From NCBI GenBank assembly GCA_035471805.1, contig DATIPS010000031.1, positions 1-64,000 of the forward strand: a stretch of 64,000 nucleotides of DNA, written 5' to 3'. Source of the DNA: Acidimicrobiia bacterium (GTDB lineage: Bacteria; Actinomycetota; Acidimicrobiia; Spongiisociales; JAHEDJ01). Below the pieces are notes generated by a model. That model saw only the letters and a program-made list of their open reading frames with translations, did no database searches and was not told the origin of the DNA. A program made the position numbers and the translations under genes. Within the stretch, counting starts at the first letter, position 1, and every line of letters begins with the position of its first letter. Below are positions 51,264-60,721 of this stretch, one piece after another.

Positions 51264-54191
51264 TCAGTCCTCGTAGAACCGTTTCTCGAAGACCCCCCGG
51301 GAGCGCCGTGTTGCCTTCCGATAGTCCTCACGAAGGCTGCTGACCGACCCGCCCGGGTAGCCGAGCAGCACTGCCAGGCGAGCGAGTTCGACGGGGTCGG
51401 TGGGCAACGAGCCGACATCGCGGCCGGTCTGCAGGTACAAACGGTTGCGCAGCCTGGTGCAAAACCGGTACGCCTGGGCAAGATAGGCCCCTTCGGATTC
51501 GGTCAGCAGGCCGGTGTCGACGGCTGCTGCGAGGGCCGTCAACGTTGCCGGTTCCCGTAGCGCCTCGATGTTTGCTCCGTGTCGCATCTGCAGTAGCTGG
51601 GTGAGGAACTCCACATCCACGAGACCCCCTCTTCCCAACTTGAAGTGGAAGTCCGGGTCTTCCCCCGGAGGAACTCTCTCTGCCTCGATGCGAGCCTTCA
51701 TGGTGCGGATTTCACGGATACCGTCCGGCATGAGACTTGCTGGGAAGGCGAACCGACTTGCCAGGGCTGTGAAGGCTTCACCGGGCCCAGGATCGCCACC
51801 GGCCCACCTCGCCCTGATGAGTGCCTGGTGCTCCCATATCGCCGACCATCGCTCGTAGTACTGGCGGTAACCGTCGATGGTGCGGGCCAGCGGACCGTCC
51901 TTGCCTTCCGGTCGCAGACCCGCGTCGACGCGGTACGCGATGCCCTCCTGAGTCACCTTCCCCAGAGCTGCGGTGAACGAACGAGCCAGCTCATCGGCGG
52001 CCGTTCGAGCCGCCTCCCCATCGACGCCCGCGGGAACGTCGTAGACGAAGAGTACGTCGAGATCGGACGGATATCCCAGTTCCAGCCCACCCCACTTGCC
52101 CATCGCGACCACGGCAAAGGGAAGCTCGGTTACCGCCTCTCCGGCGGATTCGGCCCTGGCAATTCGGAGGGCGGCGGCTACCGCTCCGTCGGCCAGGTCT
52201 GCCAGTTCCCGGGCGATCGAGGATTCCTCGGCGAGGTCGAGAAGGTCGCGGGCGAGTATCCGCAGGAGTCTGCTGCGCACAAATCTCCGCAGGGCATTCA
52301 GGCGCCTGTCGTAGGACGGGCGAAGCATGACGTAGTCGACGGCATCCTTGATCACACCCGACCGGTCGATCGGACGGCCGATGCGGCCGTCGTCGCCGAG
52401 TTCGGGCAGAAATCGAGGAATGCGATCGATGAAACGTCCGGCCACCCGGCTGGATCCGAGCAGGAAGCACAATCGTTCGGCTGCCACCGGGTCATCCCGA
52501 AGGACTGAGACCAGCGGGTTGTTGTCCTTGGTGTTGGTCACGAGGAGGCGCAACTGCTCCAGACCCATATCCGGGTCGGGGGTTCGGGACAACCACTCCA
52601 GCAGCAGAGGGAGCGTCTGCTGCATGAGTTTCGACCGGCGTGACAGTCCGGCCGTCAGGTCGCCGGCGGCCCGGCGGGCACCGGAAACGTCGCGGAATCC
52701 GAGGGCAGTGAGCTGGCGGTCCACCCCTTCCGGCGTCAATGTGACTGTCGGGGACGCGCCGAACGCTTCGAGCAGCGGGCGGTAGAAGAGCCTCTGGTGG
52801 ATCGTTCGCGCCACGCTGCGATGTGTAACGAGATCTTGCTCGAAGAGCCGAAGAGCCGCGACTCCTGGTTCGTCCCGGTAGCCCATCGCTTTCGCCAGAC
52901 TCTCCCGCTCGCCCGACGTGTCGGGCAGAGTGTGGGTCTGGCGAAGATCTACGAGCTGGATACGATGTTCGAGAGTGCGCAACCAGACGTATGCGACCGA
53001 CATGTCCTCCGCGTCGGTCCGGCCCACGTATCCCTCATTCGCGAGGGTTCGCAGTGTGTCCAGCGTGTTCGCCGAGCGGAGGTGAGGGTCGAATCGGCCG
53101 TGCACCAGCTGCAGGAGCTGCACGGCAAACTCCACATCGCGAATCCCTCCGATTCCACGTTTGATCTCCTTTTCCTCCACGCCCTGGTCGGCTGCCCGTC
53201 CTTCAATCCGCCCCTTCATCTCGCGTACCTCTCGCACTGCGGACGGATCGAGGGTCTCCGGATAGATGAAGGGCTCGACGGCAGCCATGAAGGAAGCTCC
53301 GAGTTCATCGTCTCCTGCTGCGGGGCGCGCCTTGATCAGAGCCTGAAACTCCCAGGTCTTTGCCCAGCGCTCGTAGTAGGTCCGGTAGGAGTCGACGGTG
53401 CGGGTGAGCGGCCCGCTCCGCCCTTCGGGTCGAAGGTCGGCATCGACCTTGTAGGCCGCTCCGTCTGCGGTCAGCTGGGCCAGCGCCGCCATGAAAGTGA
53501 TCGACACCTTCCGTGCGTAATCTGCTGCTCTGGGTCCGTCGACCCCCGGCGGGGCACCGTGCACGAACAGGACGTCGATGTCCGATGAGTAGTTGAGTTC
53601 AAGGCCGCCCCACTTCCCCATCGCGATGACCGCGATCGGGATGTCGGGGAGGTCAGAAAAGGCCGGAGCGGCGCGCACCGCCCGGTGGGCTGCCTCGAGT
53701 GCGAGCGCGGCGGCCCGGTCTGCCAGTCTCGCCAGGGAGTTCCCCACTGCCGCGAGGTCATCGAATGCCATGAGATCTCCGACCGCGATGCCGAGCATCG
53801 AAGCTCGAACATATCGTCGTATGACCCGGAGCGATTCATCGAAGGTTCCCCCGAGTTCGGGTAGCCGGGGAGGAGCCTCGCCGGGTCCGCGCAGCAATCC
53901 GGGCTCCGAGATCAGTTTCTGGGAGAAGTTCCTGCTGGCGCCCGCGATGGCAACCAACGCCAGACCGAACTGACTGTCGGTGAGAGTCCTCGCCGCTACC
54001 TCGGAATCCCGCTCCAGGATCGAGGCAATGCGCTCGAGGGCTCCCTCCGGGTCGGGTCCGGACCGTACGGCACTGAGGAGCGGGACGGCGGCGCCGGCGA
54101 CCCGGCCGTCGGTCAGCCATCCGGCCCGGGTTAGCCGCGGAGCCAGTTCGGGCCAGATGCCGTATCGGGATGGTGACCGGTTTGCGTTCAT
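51264..54191 (-). CDS. glnE: Glutamine synthetase adenylyltransferase/deadenylase
   Basis: This 975-residue bifunctional protein adenylylates and deadenylylates glutamine synthetase in response to nitrogen signals. It has two nucleotidyltransferase halves with GKWGGLELNYSSDIDVLFVH at residues 192-211 and GKWGGLELGYPSDLDVLFVY near 695-715, each followed by EGxAYxVDxxLRPEG and GPLxRTxxxYxxYYERW. The central region (residues 450-560) carries the regulatory helices. Length agrees with actinobacterial GlnE, and both halves keep their Asp pairs. nadE lies divergently 40 bases away. Confidence 0.96.
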   Translation of the reverse strand: MNANRSPSRYGIWPELAPRLTRAGWLTDGRVAGAAVPLLSAVRSGPDPEGALERIASILERDSEVAARTLTDSQFGLALVAIAGASRNFSQKLISEPGLLRGPGEAPPRLPELGGTFDESLRVIRRYVRASMLGIAVGDLMAFDDLAAVGNSLARLADRAAALALEAAHRAVRAAPAFSDLPDIPIAVIAMGKWGGLELNYSSDIDVLFVHGAPPGVDGPRAADYARKVSITFMAALAQLTADGAAYKVDADLRPEGRSGPLTRTVDSYRTYYERWAKTWEFQALIKARPAAGDDELGASFMAAVEPFIYPETLDPSAVREVREMKGRIEGRAADQGVEEKEIKRGIGGIRDVEFAVQLLQLVHGRFDPHLRSANTLDTLRTLANEGYVGRTDAEDMSVAYVWLRTLEHRIQLVDLRQTHTLPDTSGERESLAKAMGYRDEPGVAALRLFEQDLVTHRSVARTIHQRLFYRPLLEAFGASPTVTLTPEGVDRQLTALGFRDVSGARRAAGDLTAGLSRRSKLMQQTLPLLLEWLSRTPDPDMGLEQLRLLVTNTKDNNPLVSVLRDDPVAAERLCFLLGSSRVAGRFIDRIPRFLPELGDDGRIGRPIDRSGVIKDAVDYVMLRPSYDRRLNALRRFVRSRLLRILARDLLDLAEESSIARELADLADGAVAAALRIARAESAGEAVTELPFAVVAMGKWGGLELGYPSDLDVLFVYDVPAGVDGEAARTAADELARSFTAALGKVTQEGIAYRVDAGLRPEGKDGPLARTIDGYRQYYERWSAIWEHQALIRARWAGGDPGPGEAFTALASRFAFPASLMPDGIREIRTMKARIEAERVPPGEDPDFHFKLGRGGLVDVEFLTQLLQMRHGANIEALREPATLTALAAAVDTGLLTESEGAYLAQAYRFCTRLRNRLYLQTGRDVGSLPTDPVELARLAVLLGYPGGSVSSLREDYRKATRRSRGVFEKRFYED

Positions 54192-54231
54192 TCCCGCCCT
54201 TGGATAGTCGGCGCTTTCCTAAGCTACGCCC

Positions 54232-55941
54232 ATGCAAAACCTTCGCGTGGCAGGAGCGCAACTCGACGTGGTCGTTGGAGACCTGCTCGGCAACGAGCAG
54301 AAGATCATCTCCGCCATGACCTGGGCAGAGGAAATGTTCGCAGATGTGCTGGTCCTGCCCGAGCTGGCCGTTACCGGCTATCCCCCTGAGGACCTCTTGT
54401 TGCGAGAGGGTTTCATAGACGCAAATCTGGAGGTGCTGCAACGATTGGCGGCGGCTGCCGGGGACGTCGTCACCGTGGTGGGGTTCGTCGACAGAACCAG
54501 CACAGGCCGTCCTCCTCACGGGGATGCAGTAGGGCGGTCCCTCGCCAATGGAGCTGCACTCCTCCACGACGGGGCCGTGCGCGGTGTCTATCACAAGGTC
54601 CTCCTGCCGGACTACGGGGTATTCGACGAGACCCGCTACTTCGTGCGCGGCGGCGACGACGCGGCTCTCTGGGGAATCGACGGTGTCGCGGTTGGAATCT
54701 CCGTCTGCGAGGACATCTGGGTGGAGGACGGGCCGCCTTCGCAGCAAGCCGCGAGCGGTGCTCAGATCCTCTTGAACATCAATGCCTCTCCGTTTCACTA
54801 CGGCAAAGCGACCCAGCGCGAGGAGATGCTCCGCCGACGCGCGATCGAGGCGGCGACTCCCGTTGTCTACGTCAACCAGGTGGGTGGACAGGACGAGCTG
54901 GTATTCGACGGTGCAAGCGTCGTCCTCGGCGCTGATGGAGGGCTTCTCTATCGCGCCCCGCAGTTCGTCGAGCAGAGGTTCGTCGTCGACGTGCCGGTCG
55001 CCGAACGGAAGTCCGACCGGGTGCTCGACTCGATCTCCTCGGAACGCGTGGGCAGGCGCTCGCTCGGTCCCGTCGAGCCGGTTCCGCTCCTCCAGTCCCC
55101 TGAAGCCGAGGTGTATCGAGCGCTGGTGGTGGGCCTCAGGGATTATGTGCGCAAGAACGGATTCGAGCACGTCGTCGTCGGACTCTCCGGCGGCATTGAT
55201 TCGGCGCTGACTGCGGCCATTGCAGCCGATGCGCTGGGGCCGGATCATGTCTGGGGTATTTCGATGCCTTCTCGTTTCAGCTCGGAGGGATCTGTGGCGG
55301 ATGCCAGGGAGCTCGCCGAGCGTTTGGAGATACGATTCGATGTCATCCCGATGGACGGCGTCTTCGCCTCCTACCTCGACACGCTCTCCCCGGTCTTCGC
55401 AGGCGAGCCGTTCGGGGTGGCAGAGGAGAACCTCCAAGCCCGGATTCGCGGTGCAATCCTCATGGCGGTGTCGAACAAGTTCGGCGGGATGGTCGTCGCG
55501 ACGGGCAACAAATCAGAGATGGCCGTCGGCTACGCCACTCTCTACGGGGACATGGCAGGTGGATACGCCGTTTTGAAAGACGTGCTGAAGACTCTCGTCT
55601 ACCGTCTTTCGGAATGGCGCAACCGCGACCGGGAAGCGATACCGCGCTCGATCATCGACAAACCGCCGTCTGCCGAGTTGCGCCCCGGCCAACTCGACAG
55701 CGACAGCCTTCCCGACTACGAAACGCTCGACGGGATCCTGGCGGGATATGTGGAGGAGGACCTCTCGGTGGCGAGCATCGTCGCCAGAGGCTATCCGCAG
55801 GACGTCGTCACGAAGGTGACCCGAATGGTGGATCGGAACGAGTACAAGCGACGGCAGGCGGCCCCGGGAGTCAAGATAACGACGAAGGCTTTCGGCAAGG
55901 ACCGCAGGCTTCCGATCACCAGCAGGTACGTCGACGGCTGA
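54232..55941 (+). CDS. nadE: Glutamine-dependent NAD+ synthetase
   Basis: This 569-residue enzyme amidates nicotinic acid adenine dinucleotide to NAD, using ammonia from glutamine. The N-terminal nitrilase-type glutaminase has the triad E44 (LPELAVTGYPPEDLL), K122 (YHKVLLPDYG) and C159 (ISVCEDIW). The C-terminal synthetase has the PP-loop GLSGGIDSALTAAI, TGNKSEMAVGYATLYGD and the SAELRPGQLDSDSLPDY loop. The mid-length form (about 570 residues) is the bacterial two-domain type rather than the longer mycobacterial one. No partner gene is coupled to it. Confidence 0.96.
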   Translation: MQNLRVAGAQLDVVVGDLLGNEQKIISAMTWAEEMFADVLVLPELAVTGYPPEDLLLREGFIDANLEVLQRLAAAAGDVVTVVGFVDRTSTGRPPHGDAVGRSLANGAALLHDGAVRGVYHKVLLPDYGVFDETRYFVRGGDDAALWGIDGVAVGISVCEDIWVEDGPPSQQAASGAQILLNINASPFHYGKATQREEMLRRRAIEAATPVVYVNQVGGQDELVFDGASVVLGADGGLLYRAPQFVEQRFVVDVPVAERKSDRVLDSISSERVGRRSLGPVEPVPLLQSPEAEVYRALVVGLRDYVRKNGFEHVVVGLSGGIDSALTAAIAADALGPDHVWGISMPSRFSSEGSVADARELAERLEIRFDVIPMDGVFASYLDTLSPVFAGEPFGVAEENLQARIRGAILMAVSNKFGGMVVATGNKSEMAVGYATLYGDMAGGYAVLKDVLKTLVYRLSEWRNRDREAIPRSIIDKPPSAELRPGQLDSDSLPDYETLDGILAGYVEEDLSVASIVARGYPQDVVTKVTRMVDRNEYKRRQAAPGVKITTKAFGKDRRLPITSRYVDG

Positions 55942-56001
55942 GAGGCGCTGCCGGACCGGCAGGCGACCGACGAACATCGGCTCACAGCTACCCTCCGTCC
56001 C

Positions 56002-56835
56002 ATGCGAGTCCTAATAGACGGCCATGAGGCCGACCCTGCAACTGCATCCATCTCTGTGTTCGACTGGGGAGTAGTGCGAGGAGACGGGTGCTTCGAAGCG
56101 CTCCGATCTTACGAAGGCGTCGCCTTTGCCGTTGATGCCCATTTGGATCGGCTTTGGAACAGCGCCTCCGTCCTGGGCATGGAGGCTTCACTGCCCGATC
56201 GCGAGACTCTGGCCGGCTGGATCGCCGCGGCGGCCGCTGATGGGGGCGACTGCGTGGTACGGGTCATCGCCACCCGAGGCGGCACCGATGCACACGTCGA
56301 GGCACCGCCGAGGTTGATCGTCTTCTGGGAGGAACTGCCCGACCTTCCCGCCTCGCTCTCACTGGCGGAGATTTCCGCACCCTGGCATCCCGGTGGGTTT
56401 CCGTGGGCGCTCGCCGGCGTCAAAGGCCTCTCATACGGGCCGAACATGGCATCGATGCGAATGGCGAAGGCGGCCGGTTTCGACAATGCGCTGCTGGTGA
56501 GCAGGGAGGGCGTGATGCTCGAGGGTCCCACCAATTCGATCGGGTGGGTGGTCGATGGCGGAGTCGAAACCCCATCGCTCGATCTCGGCATATTGTCTTC
56601 GATAACCCGGACCGTGACGCTGGAAGCAGCGGCCGAGCTCGGATTCGATGTTCGCGAGGGTCACTTCCCGACTTCGAGACTCGATCTGGCCGCGGAGTTC
56701 TTCATCTTGTCGACGGTCAATGAGGTGATGCCGGTAACTCAGGTCGGCGATCGGACCTTCGAGCCCGGGCCCGTTACTTTTCAGTTGCAGGAGGCCTTTC
56801 GCCGGCGCGTCCGGGCGGCAACACGTTCGATCTGA
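56002..56835 (+). CDS. Class IV PLP aminotransferase (branched-chain aminotransferase or aminodeoxychorismate lyase type)
   Basis: This 277-residue protein has the fold-type IV marks: SVFDWGVVRGDGCFEALR near residue 18, the PLP lysine in AGVKGLSYGPNM, EGPTNSIGWVV and a SSITRTVTLEAA segment that binds the cofactor phosphate, then FFILSTVNEVMPV. The family includes branched-chain amino acid aminotransferase, D-amino acid aminotransferase and 4-amino-4-deoxychorismate lyase, and sequence alone does not separate them. Its size favours the lyase or D-amino acid enzyme. It is followed by a GC-rich hairpin. Confidence 0.85.
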   Translation: MRVLIDGHEADPATASISVFDWGVVRGDGCFEALRSYEGVAFAVDAHLDRLWNSASVLGMEASLPDRETLAGWIAAAAADGGDCVVRVIATRGGTDAHVEAPPRLIVFWEELPDLPASLSLAEISAPWHPGGFPWALAGVKGLSYGPNMASMRMAKAAGFDNALLVSREGVMLEGPTNSIGWVVDGGVETPSLDLGILSSITRTVTLEAAAELGFDVREGHFPTSRLDLAAEFFILSTVNEVMPVTQVGDRTFEPGPVTFQLQEAFRRRVRAATRSI

Positions 56836-56841
56836 TCGCGC

Positions 56842-56858
56842 CGGCCGGGTTCCGGCCG
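56842..56858 (+). terminator. Hairpin after the class IV aminotransferase gene
   Basis: CGGCCGG and CCGGCCG form a perfect 7-bp stem around GTT, 7 bases past the stop at 56835. There is no T-run, so this may be a Rho-independent terminator of weak form. Confidence 0.45.
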
Positions 56859-56941
56859 CGCCGGAGTTGGGGGAGCGCCGAAGTCTGCTTGCCGGCGGAT
56901 GGTCGAAGGAACTAGGTGGAGTTCGTGTACGTTTCAGGGTC

Positions 56942-57484
56942 ATGCGAACTCGAATTCTGATTCTGGGCCTCAGCGGATTGCTCGTGCTGGCCGCGTGCAG
57001 CGGTGACGGCGAGGAAACCACCACGCTTCCCGAGGACGGGTCGACAACCGCCACCAGCCCGGCAAGCGGCGGAGACTCCTCCGCAAACGGATCGGCGGAC
57101 ACGCCCGACACGACCGAACCGGAGGACACGACGACCACGACCTCGGGCGAGGCATCGCTGCCGAAGTACGACATCGCTCACAGGAGTCCCGGAGACAACG
57201 GGGATCTGCTGGTGGTCGTTCTCGAAGGTGTCGGTGATGGTGTATCCGACCACGATCTGGAACAGGTCATTCTCGACGTTGTCGACACCTTTGGACCCGT
57301 TGCAGAAGCACACATCATCGATGATGCGTCTGTTCTCGATCTCGTGCTGGCCGATCCGGCCGATCTGTCGGACGAGCAGAAGGCAGATCTGGATGCGCAT
57401 TATCTGCTGAAGCTCGTCGACGGGACGTCTGTGTCCTTCCAGGGACCGTTCCAGGATATCCCTGGTTACGAAATCGGTTCGTAG
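56942..57484 (+). CDS. Secreted lipoprotein of unknown function
   Basis: This 180-residue protein has a signal (ILILGLSGLLVLAACSG) with lipobox LAAC, then a Thr/Ser/Asp/Pro-rich unstructured linker to residue 75. The small C-terminal domain (KYDIAHRSPGDNGDLLVVVL, ILDVVDTFGPVAEAHII, AHYLLKLVDGTSV) has a ferredoxin-like alpha/beta pattern. I do not recognise the family. ATG 56942 is chosen for the signal. The REC-GGDEF-HD gene lies 67 bases downstream; a shared function is unproven. Confidence 0.75.
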   Translation: MRTRILILGLSGLLVLAACSGDGEETTTLPEDGSTTATSPASGGDSSANGSADTPDTTEPEDTTTTTSGEASLPKYDIAHRSPGDNGDLLVVVLEGVGDGVSDHDLEQVILDVVDTFGPVAEAHIIDDASVLDLVLADPADLSDEQKADLDAHYLLKLVDGTSVSFQGPFQDIPGYEIGS

Positions 57485-57540
57485 AGTTCCTCAAAGAAGA
57501 GCCGGTTCGCGCCGATAGTCATGTTGAAGCTATCGGACGC

Positions 57541-57546
57541 GGAGGG
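57541..57546 (+). promoter_or_regulatory. Ribosome binding site that points to a CTG start
   Basis: GGAGGG is followed after 5 bases by CTG 57552, in frame with the receiver-GGDEF-HD gene. The next conventional start, GTG 57564, is 17 bases away and would begin inside the first beta strand of the receiver domain. Confidence 0.6.
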
Positions 57547-57551
57547 CCGCT

Positions 57552-59147
57552 CTGGACATTCGAGTGATGATCGTCGACGGCGATGCTACCGCCCGTGCAG
57601 CCACGGCAAGTGTGCTGGTCGGTTCGGGGTTGGATGTTGTCGTTGAAGCCTCCACCGGTGAGGAGGCTCTGCAGCGGGCGCGGGTCATGTCCCCGACTGT
57701 GGCCGTCATCGACGTATCCCTGCCCGGAATGGGGGCCGTCACTGCCGCCAGACGGCTGCGCGATCTGTCGCCGCACCGGCTCGAAATAGTGGCCATAGCT
57801 TCCTTCGGCGATGTGGCGCGCTTGGGAGAGATGGTATCGACCGGAACCGCCGCCTACGTGGTGAAGGGCAAACCGGCCGATCTGATAGGGGCAATTCGCG
57901 CGGTGGCCAGCGGGTCGGGGCTGCTCTCGGCCGAAGCCAGTCGGCCCGTCCTCGAGGAGATCAGCCGCCTCTACGAGCGTGAGCGGGAGCGCAACGAGGA
58001 ACTCGAACAGTCGGTCACACAGCTGCAGGCTCTGTCCGTGACGGATTGGCTCACCGGCCTCAAGAACCATGGTTATTTCTTCGACCGGCTCGGCGAGGAA
58101 CTCGAACGAGCCCGCCGCTACGACCGCCCGCTGGCGGTGGTGATGGCCGACATCGACGACTTCAAAGCGATCAACGACAACTACGGCCACAGCACCGGCG
58201 ACGCCGTGTTGCGAGGCATGGGTGAGGCATTCCGACGGCAGATTCGAGAAGTCGACATCGCCTGCCGTGTCGGGGGTGAGGAGTTCGGGATCATCATGCC
58301 CGAAACGGATGCCGAGGGTGCCATCCAGGCTGCCGAACGGATCCGGCTGGCCGTTGCCGACCAGCCGATGCCCGGTGTCGGCAGGGTGACCATCAGCCTC
58401 GGGGTCTCGGTGTTTCCTCACGATGCCCAGTCGGCCAAGGACATCGTCGAAGCATCGGACCGTGCGCTCTACTCGGCGAAGCGCGCAGGCAAGAACTGCA
58501 CCAAACTCGCCGGCGGAGCTCCGGCGTTCGCCGGGTCGGGCCGAGCTCTGGCATCGATCACACCGGTAGTGGGAACGTTGCTGGCCGCTCTGCGCATGCG
58601 GGCACCATGGCTGGCCGACCATTCCGTCCGGGTTGCAGAGCTGGCCACGCAGATAGGCACCATTCTCGAACTGCGGGTCTTCGAACTCGAGCGCCTGCGG
58701 TTGACGGGACTCCTGCATGATGTCGGGATGCTCGCCGTTCCGGATTCGGTGCTGCTCAAGACCGATCCACTCACCCCGGCGGATTGGGCGACCATCCGCT
58801 CGCACGCCACCAACGGATTCCAGCTCATCGCCGACGCGGTCCACGAGGATGTGGCCGACGGGGTGTTGTGCCACCACGAGCAGTTGGACGGCGAGGGATA
58901 CCCTCGCAAGCTGTCCGGCGATGACATTCCCCTATTCGCCAGGATCGTTCTGGTGGCCGATGCATACGATGCGATGGTGTCCGAACGGCCGCACCGACCT
59001 CCGCTGACCTCCGACGAGGCTCTCTCGGAACTGCGCGCCAACGCGGGCGGACGGTTCGACCCTGAGGCTGTGCGGGCGATGATCGAGGTCGACCGGCAGA
59101 TGAACACGACCGCCACCGTCTTGGAGTTCCCGGGCAAGACGGGCTGA
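57552..59147 (+). CDS. Response regulator with GGDEF and HD-GYP-like domains (cyclic-di-GMP signalling), probable CTG start
   Basis: This 531-residue protein has a receiver domain (residues 1-125; phospho-acceptor in VAVIDVSLPGM, Lys in YVVKGKP), a coiled linker (YERERERNEELEQSVTQLQA), a GGDEF domain with intact RVGGEEFGIIMP and an inhibitory RxxD five residues before it (REVD), and an HD-GYP-like domain with LLHDVGMLAVPD and HHEQLDGEGYP. The diguanylate cyclase looks active. In the HD part the usual HDIGK lysine is Met, so its phosphodiesterase activity is unsure. The CTG start gives LDIRVMIVDGD, the normal receiver opening; GTG 57564 gives MMIVDGD, missing four residues. Confidence 0.88.
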   Translation: MDIRVMIVDGDATARAATASVLVGSGLDVVVEASTGEEALQRARVMSPTVAVIDVSLPGMGAVTAARRLRDLSPHRLEIVAIASFGDVARLGEMVSTGTAAYVVKGKPADLIGAIRAVASGSGLLSAEASRPVLEEISRLYERERERNEELEQSVTQLQALSVTDWLTGLKNHGYFFDRLGEELERARRYDRPLAVVMADIDDFKAINDNYGHSTGDAVLRGMGEAFRRQIREVDIACRVGGEEFGIIMPETDAEGAIQAAERIRLAVADQPMPGVGRVTISLGVSVFPHDAQSAKDIVEASDRALYSAKRAGKNCTKLAGGAPAFAGSGRALASITPVVGTLLAALRMRAPWLADHSVRVAELATQIGTILELRVFELERLRLTGLLHDVGMLAVPDSVLLKTDPLTPADWATIRSHATNGFQLIADAVHEDVADGVLCHHEQLDGEGYPRKLSGDDIPLFARIVLVADAYDAMVSERPHRPPLTSDEALSELRANAGGRFDPEAVRAMIEVDRQMNTTATVLEFPGKTG

Positions 59148-59169
59148 GTTCCGCCGGCAGTTGCGGTAT

Positions 59170-60576
59170 CTAACCCAGCAGTAGTGCGGCGACGGCCAGG
59201 AAGCCTCCGAAGCCGACGATGTCGGTGATCAACGTGAGGAAGATGCTCGACGCCTGCGCGGGGTCGAAACCCAGCTTCCTCATCAACAGTGGGATCCCCG
59301 ATCCTGCAAAGCCGGCGATCGTGACGTTGCCGAGAGCCGCGATGCCCACGGCCAACCCGACCAGGATCGATGAGGAGGTCGATTGGAAGACGCCGGTACC
59401 GAGCAGCAGAATTGCCAGGGCGCCGGCGGCAACCGCCAGGGCGGCACCGTTCATCACGCCGATGGCCAGCTGACGGCGGAGCACCGGAAGAACCTGTGTT
59501 CCCGGCACATCATCGGTTGCAAGCGCCCTGATGACGACGGCCAGGCTCTGGAACCCGCTGTTTCCCCCGAGTAGGGCGATGACCGGCATGAGCGCGGCCA
59601 ACACCGGCTCGTCCTCGATGATGCCGGTCTGTGCCTCGATCACGAACGTGACCACCAGTGCGAGCATGAGATTGAGGCTGAGCCAGGGCAGCCGCATGCG
59701 AACGGATCCGAGAACCGAGCTGAACACGGTCTCGTGCGCTCCGGCACCGGTGGCGAGGGCGAAGTCCTCGGAAGCTTCCAACTGGATTGCCTCCATGATC
59801 TCCTCGTTGGGGAGCCTGCCGAGCAACCGGCCCTTGTCGTCGACAACCGGAAGGCTGTAGAGGTGGTAGCGCTGGGCCAGTTCGACTGCCGTCTCGCGAT
59901 CGGTTAGCGGGGTGACGGCGACGGGGTCGGGGATCATGACCTCACCGAGATCGGCACCCGGACGCTTGAACACAAGTTCTCTGAATGACAAGACCCCAAG
60001 CAGCTTGCCGTCGTCATCCACGATGTAGACGTAGGACAGATCCTCGAGTTCCTCGTTCATCTGACGGATCCGCTCTATCGCTTCCCCGGCCGTAATGCCG
60101 ATAGGAAGTGAGGCGAACGAAGACGTCATATGGCCGCCGGCGGTGTCTTGCGGATACTCGAGGAGCAGCCGGACCTCATCGGTGAAGAACGGCTCCAGTT
60201 TCTCGATCAGCTCTCGCTGCGCGTCCGGCTGGAGCCGGTGGATGATGTCGGCTGCCTCATCGGCAGGCATTTCCTCGAGCAGGTCGGCGGCGTCCTCCGG
60301 GTCGAGCTCCTGGAGGATGTCGGCGGCGAGGTCGTCGTGCATCTCTTCGAGGACGTACGCCGCGTCGTCTGGGTCGAGGTCGGCGATGAGGTCGGTGGCT
60401 GCTTCCTCGCCGAGTTCCTCGAGGATGTCGGCTGCGTCGTGCGGATCGGCTTCGGCCAGCGCCTCCCACTCTTCGTGGTGGGTATCGAGGTACTTCTCTA
60501 CCTCCTCCGGACTGCGGCGAGCCAGAAGCCTGAGTCTGGTGGCGAGTTCGCGCGGACTATGAAGGCGGAGTTTCAT
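59170..60576 (-). CDS. mgtE: MgtE-type magnesium transporter
   Basis: This 468-residue protein has the MgtE order: an N-terminal superhelical domain rich in acidic repeats (ADILEEL, ADLIADLDPDDAAYVLEEM, residues 40-130), two CBS domains (about 140-265), and five transmembrane helices from residue 290. VVTFVIEAQTGIIED, the pore-helix segment LLGGNSGFQSLAVVIRALA, and GSGIPLLMRKLGFDPAQAS match the channel; the usual GGNAG is GGNSG here. It imports Mg2+, gated by cytosolic Mg2+ at the acidic domains. No M-box-like leader was seen upstream. Confidence 0.94.
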   Translation of the reverse strand: MKLRLHSPRELATRLRLLARRSPEEVEKYLDTHHEEWEALAEADPHDAADILEELGEEAATDLIADLDPDDAAYVLEEMHDDLAADILQELDPEDAADLLEEMPADEAADIIHRLQPDAQRELIEKLEPFFTDEVRLLLEYPQDTAGGHMTSSFASLPIGITAGEAIERIRQMNEELEDLSYVYIVDDDGKLLGVLSFRELVFKRPGADLGEVMIPDPVAVTPLTDRETAVELAQRYHLYSLPVVDDKGRLLGRLPNEEIMEAIQLEASEDFALATGAGAHETVFSSVLGSVRMRLPWLSLNLMLALVVTFVIEAQTGIIEDEPVLAALMPVIALLGGNSGFQSLAVVIRALATDDVPGTQVLPVLRRQLAIGVMNGAALAVAAGALAILLLGTGVFQSTSSSILVGLAVGIAALGNVTIAGFAGSGIPLLMRKLGFDPAQASSIFLTLITDIVGFGGFLAVAALLLG

Positions 60577-60693
60577 GCTGGCCTCGGGGCGATGGTTGGA
60601 TCAGTTGTCAGGCTAACCCGGCAGGGAATCGGCAATTGGCAATTCGGGCGGGGCTGCTTCCCCGACGGCGGGGGAGCGGACCAGTACCCAGAA

Positions 60694-60719
60694 CTCAGAG
60701 TTGAAGTTGTACCTCTGAG
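60694..60719 (-). terminator. Candidate terminator after greA
   Basis: CTCAGAG (60694-60700) and CTCTGAG (60713-60719) form a 7-bp inverted repeat with a 12-base loop, directly past the greA stop. No T-run follows on the minus strand. Confidence 0.4.
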
Positions 60720-60721
60720 AG

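Noticed and set aside
53836-55437. Long minus-strand open frame (about 533 codons) opposite nadE
   Set aside because: nadE on the plus strand has all catalytic motifs; the antisense frame has none and also crosses the glnE start.
60577-60693. M-box or other riboswitch upstream of mgtE
   Set aside because: No conserved riboswitch core could be recognised in the 145 bases before mgtE; only a short direct repeat GGCAATTGGCAATT was seen.
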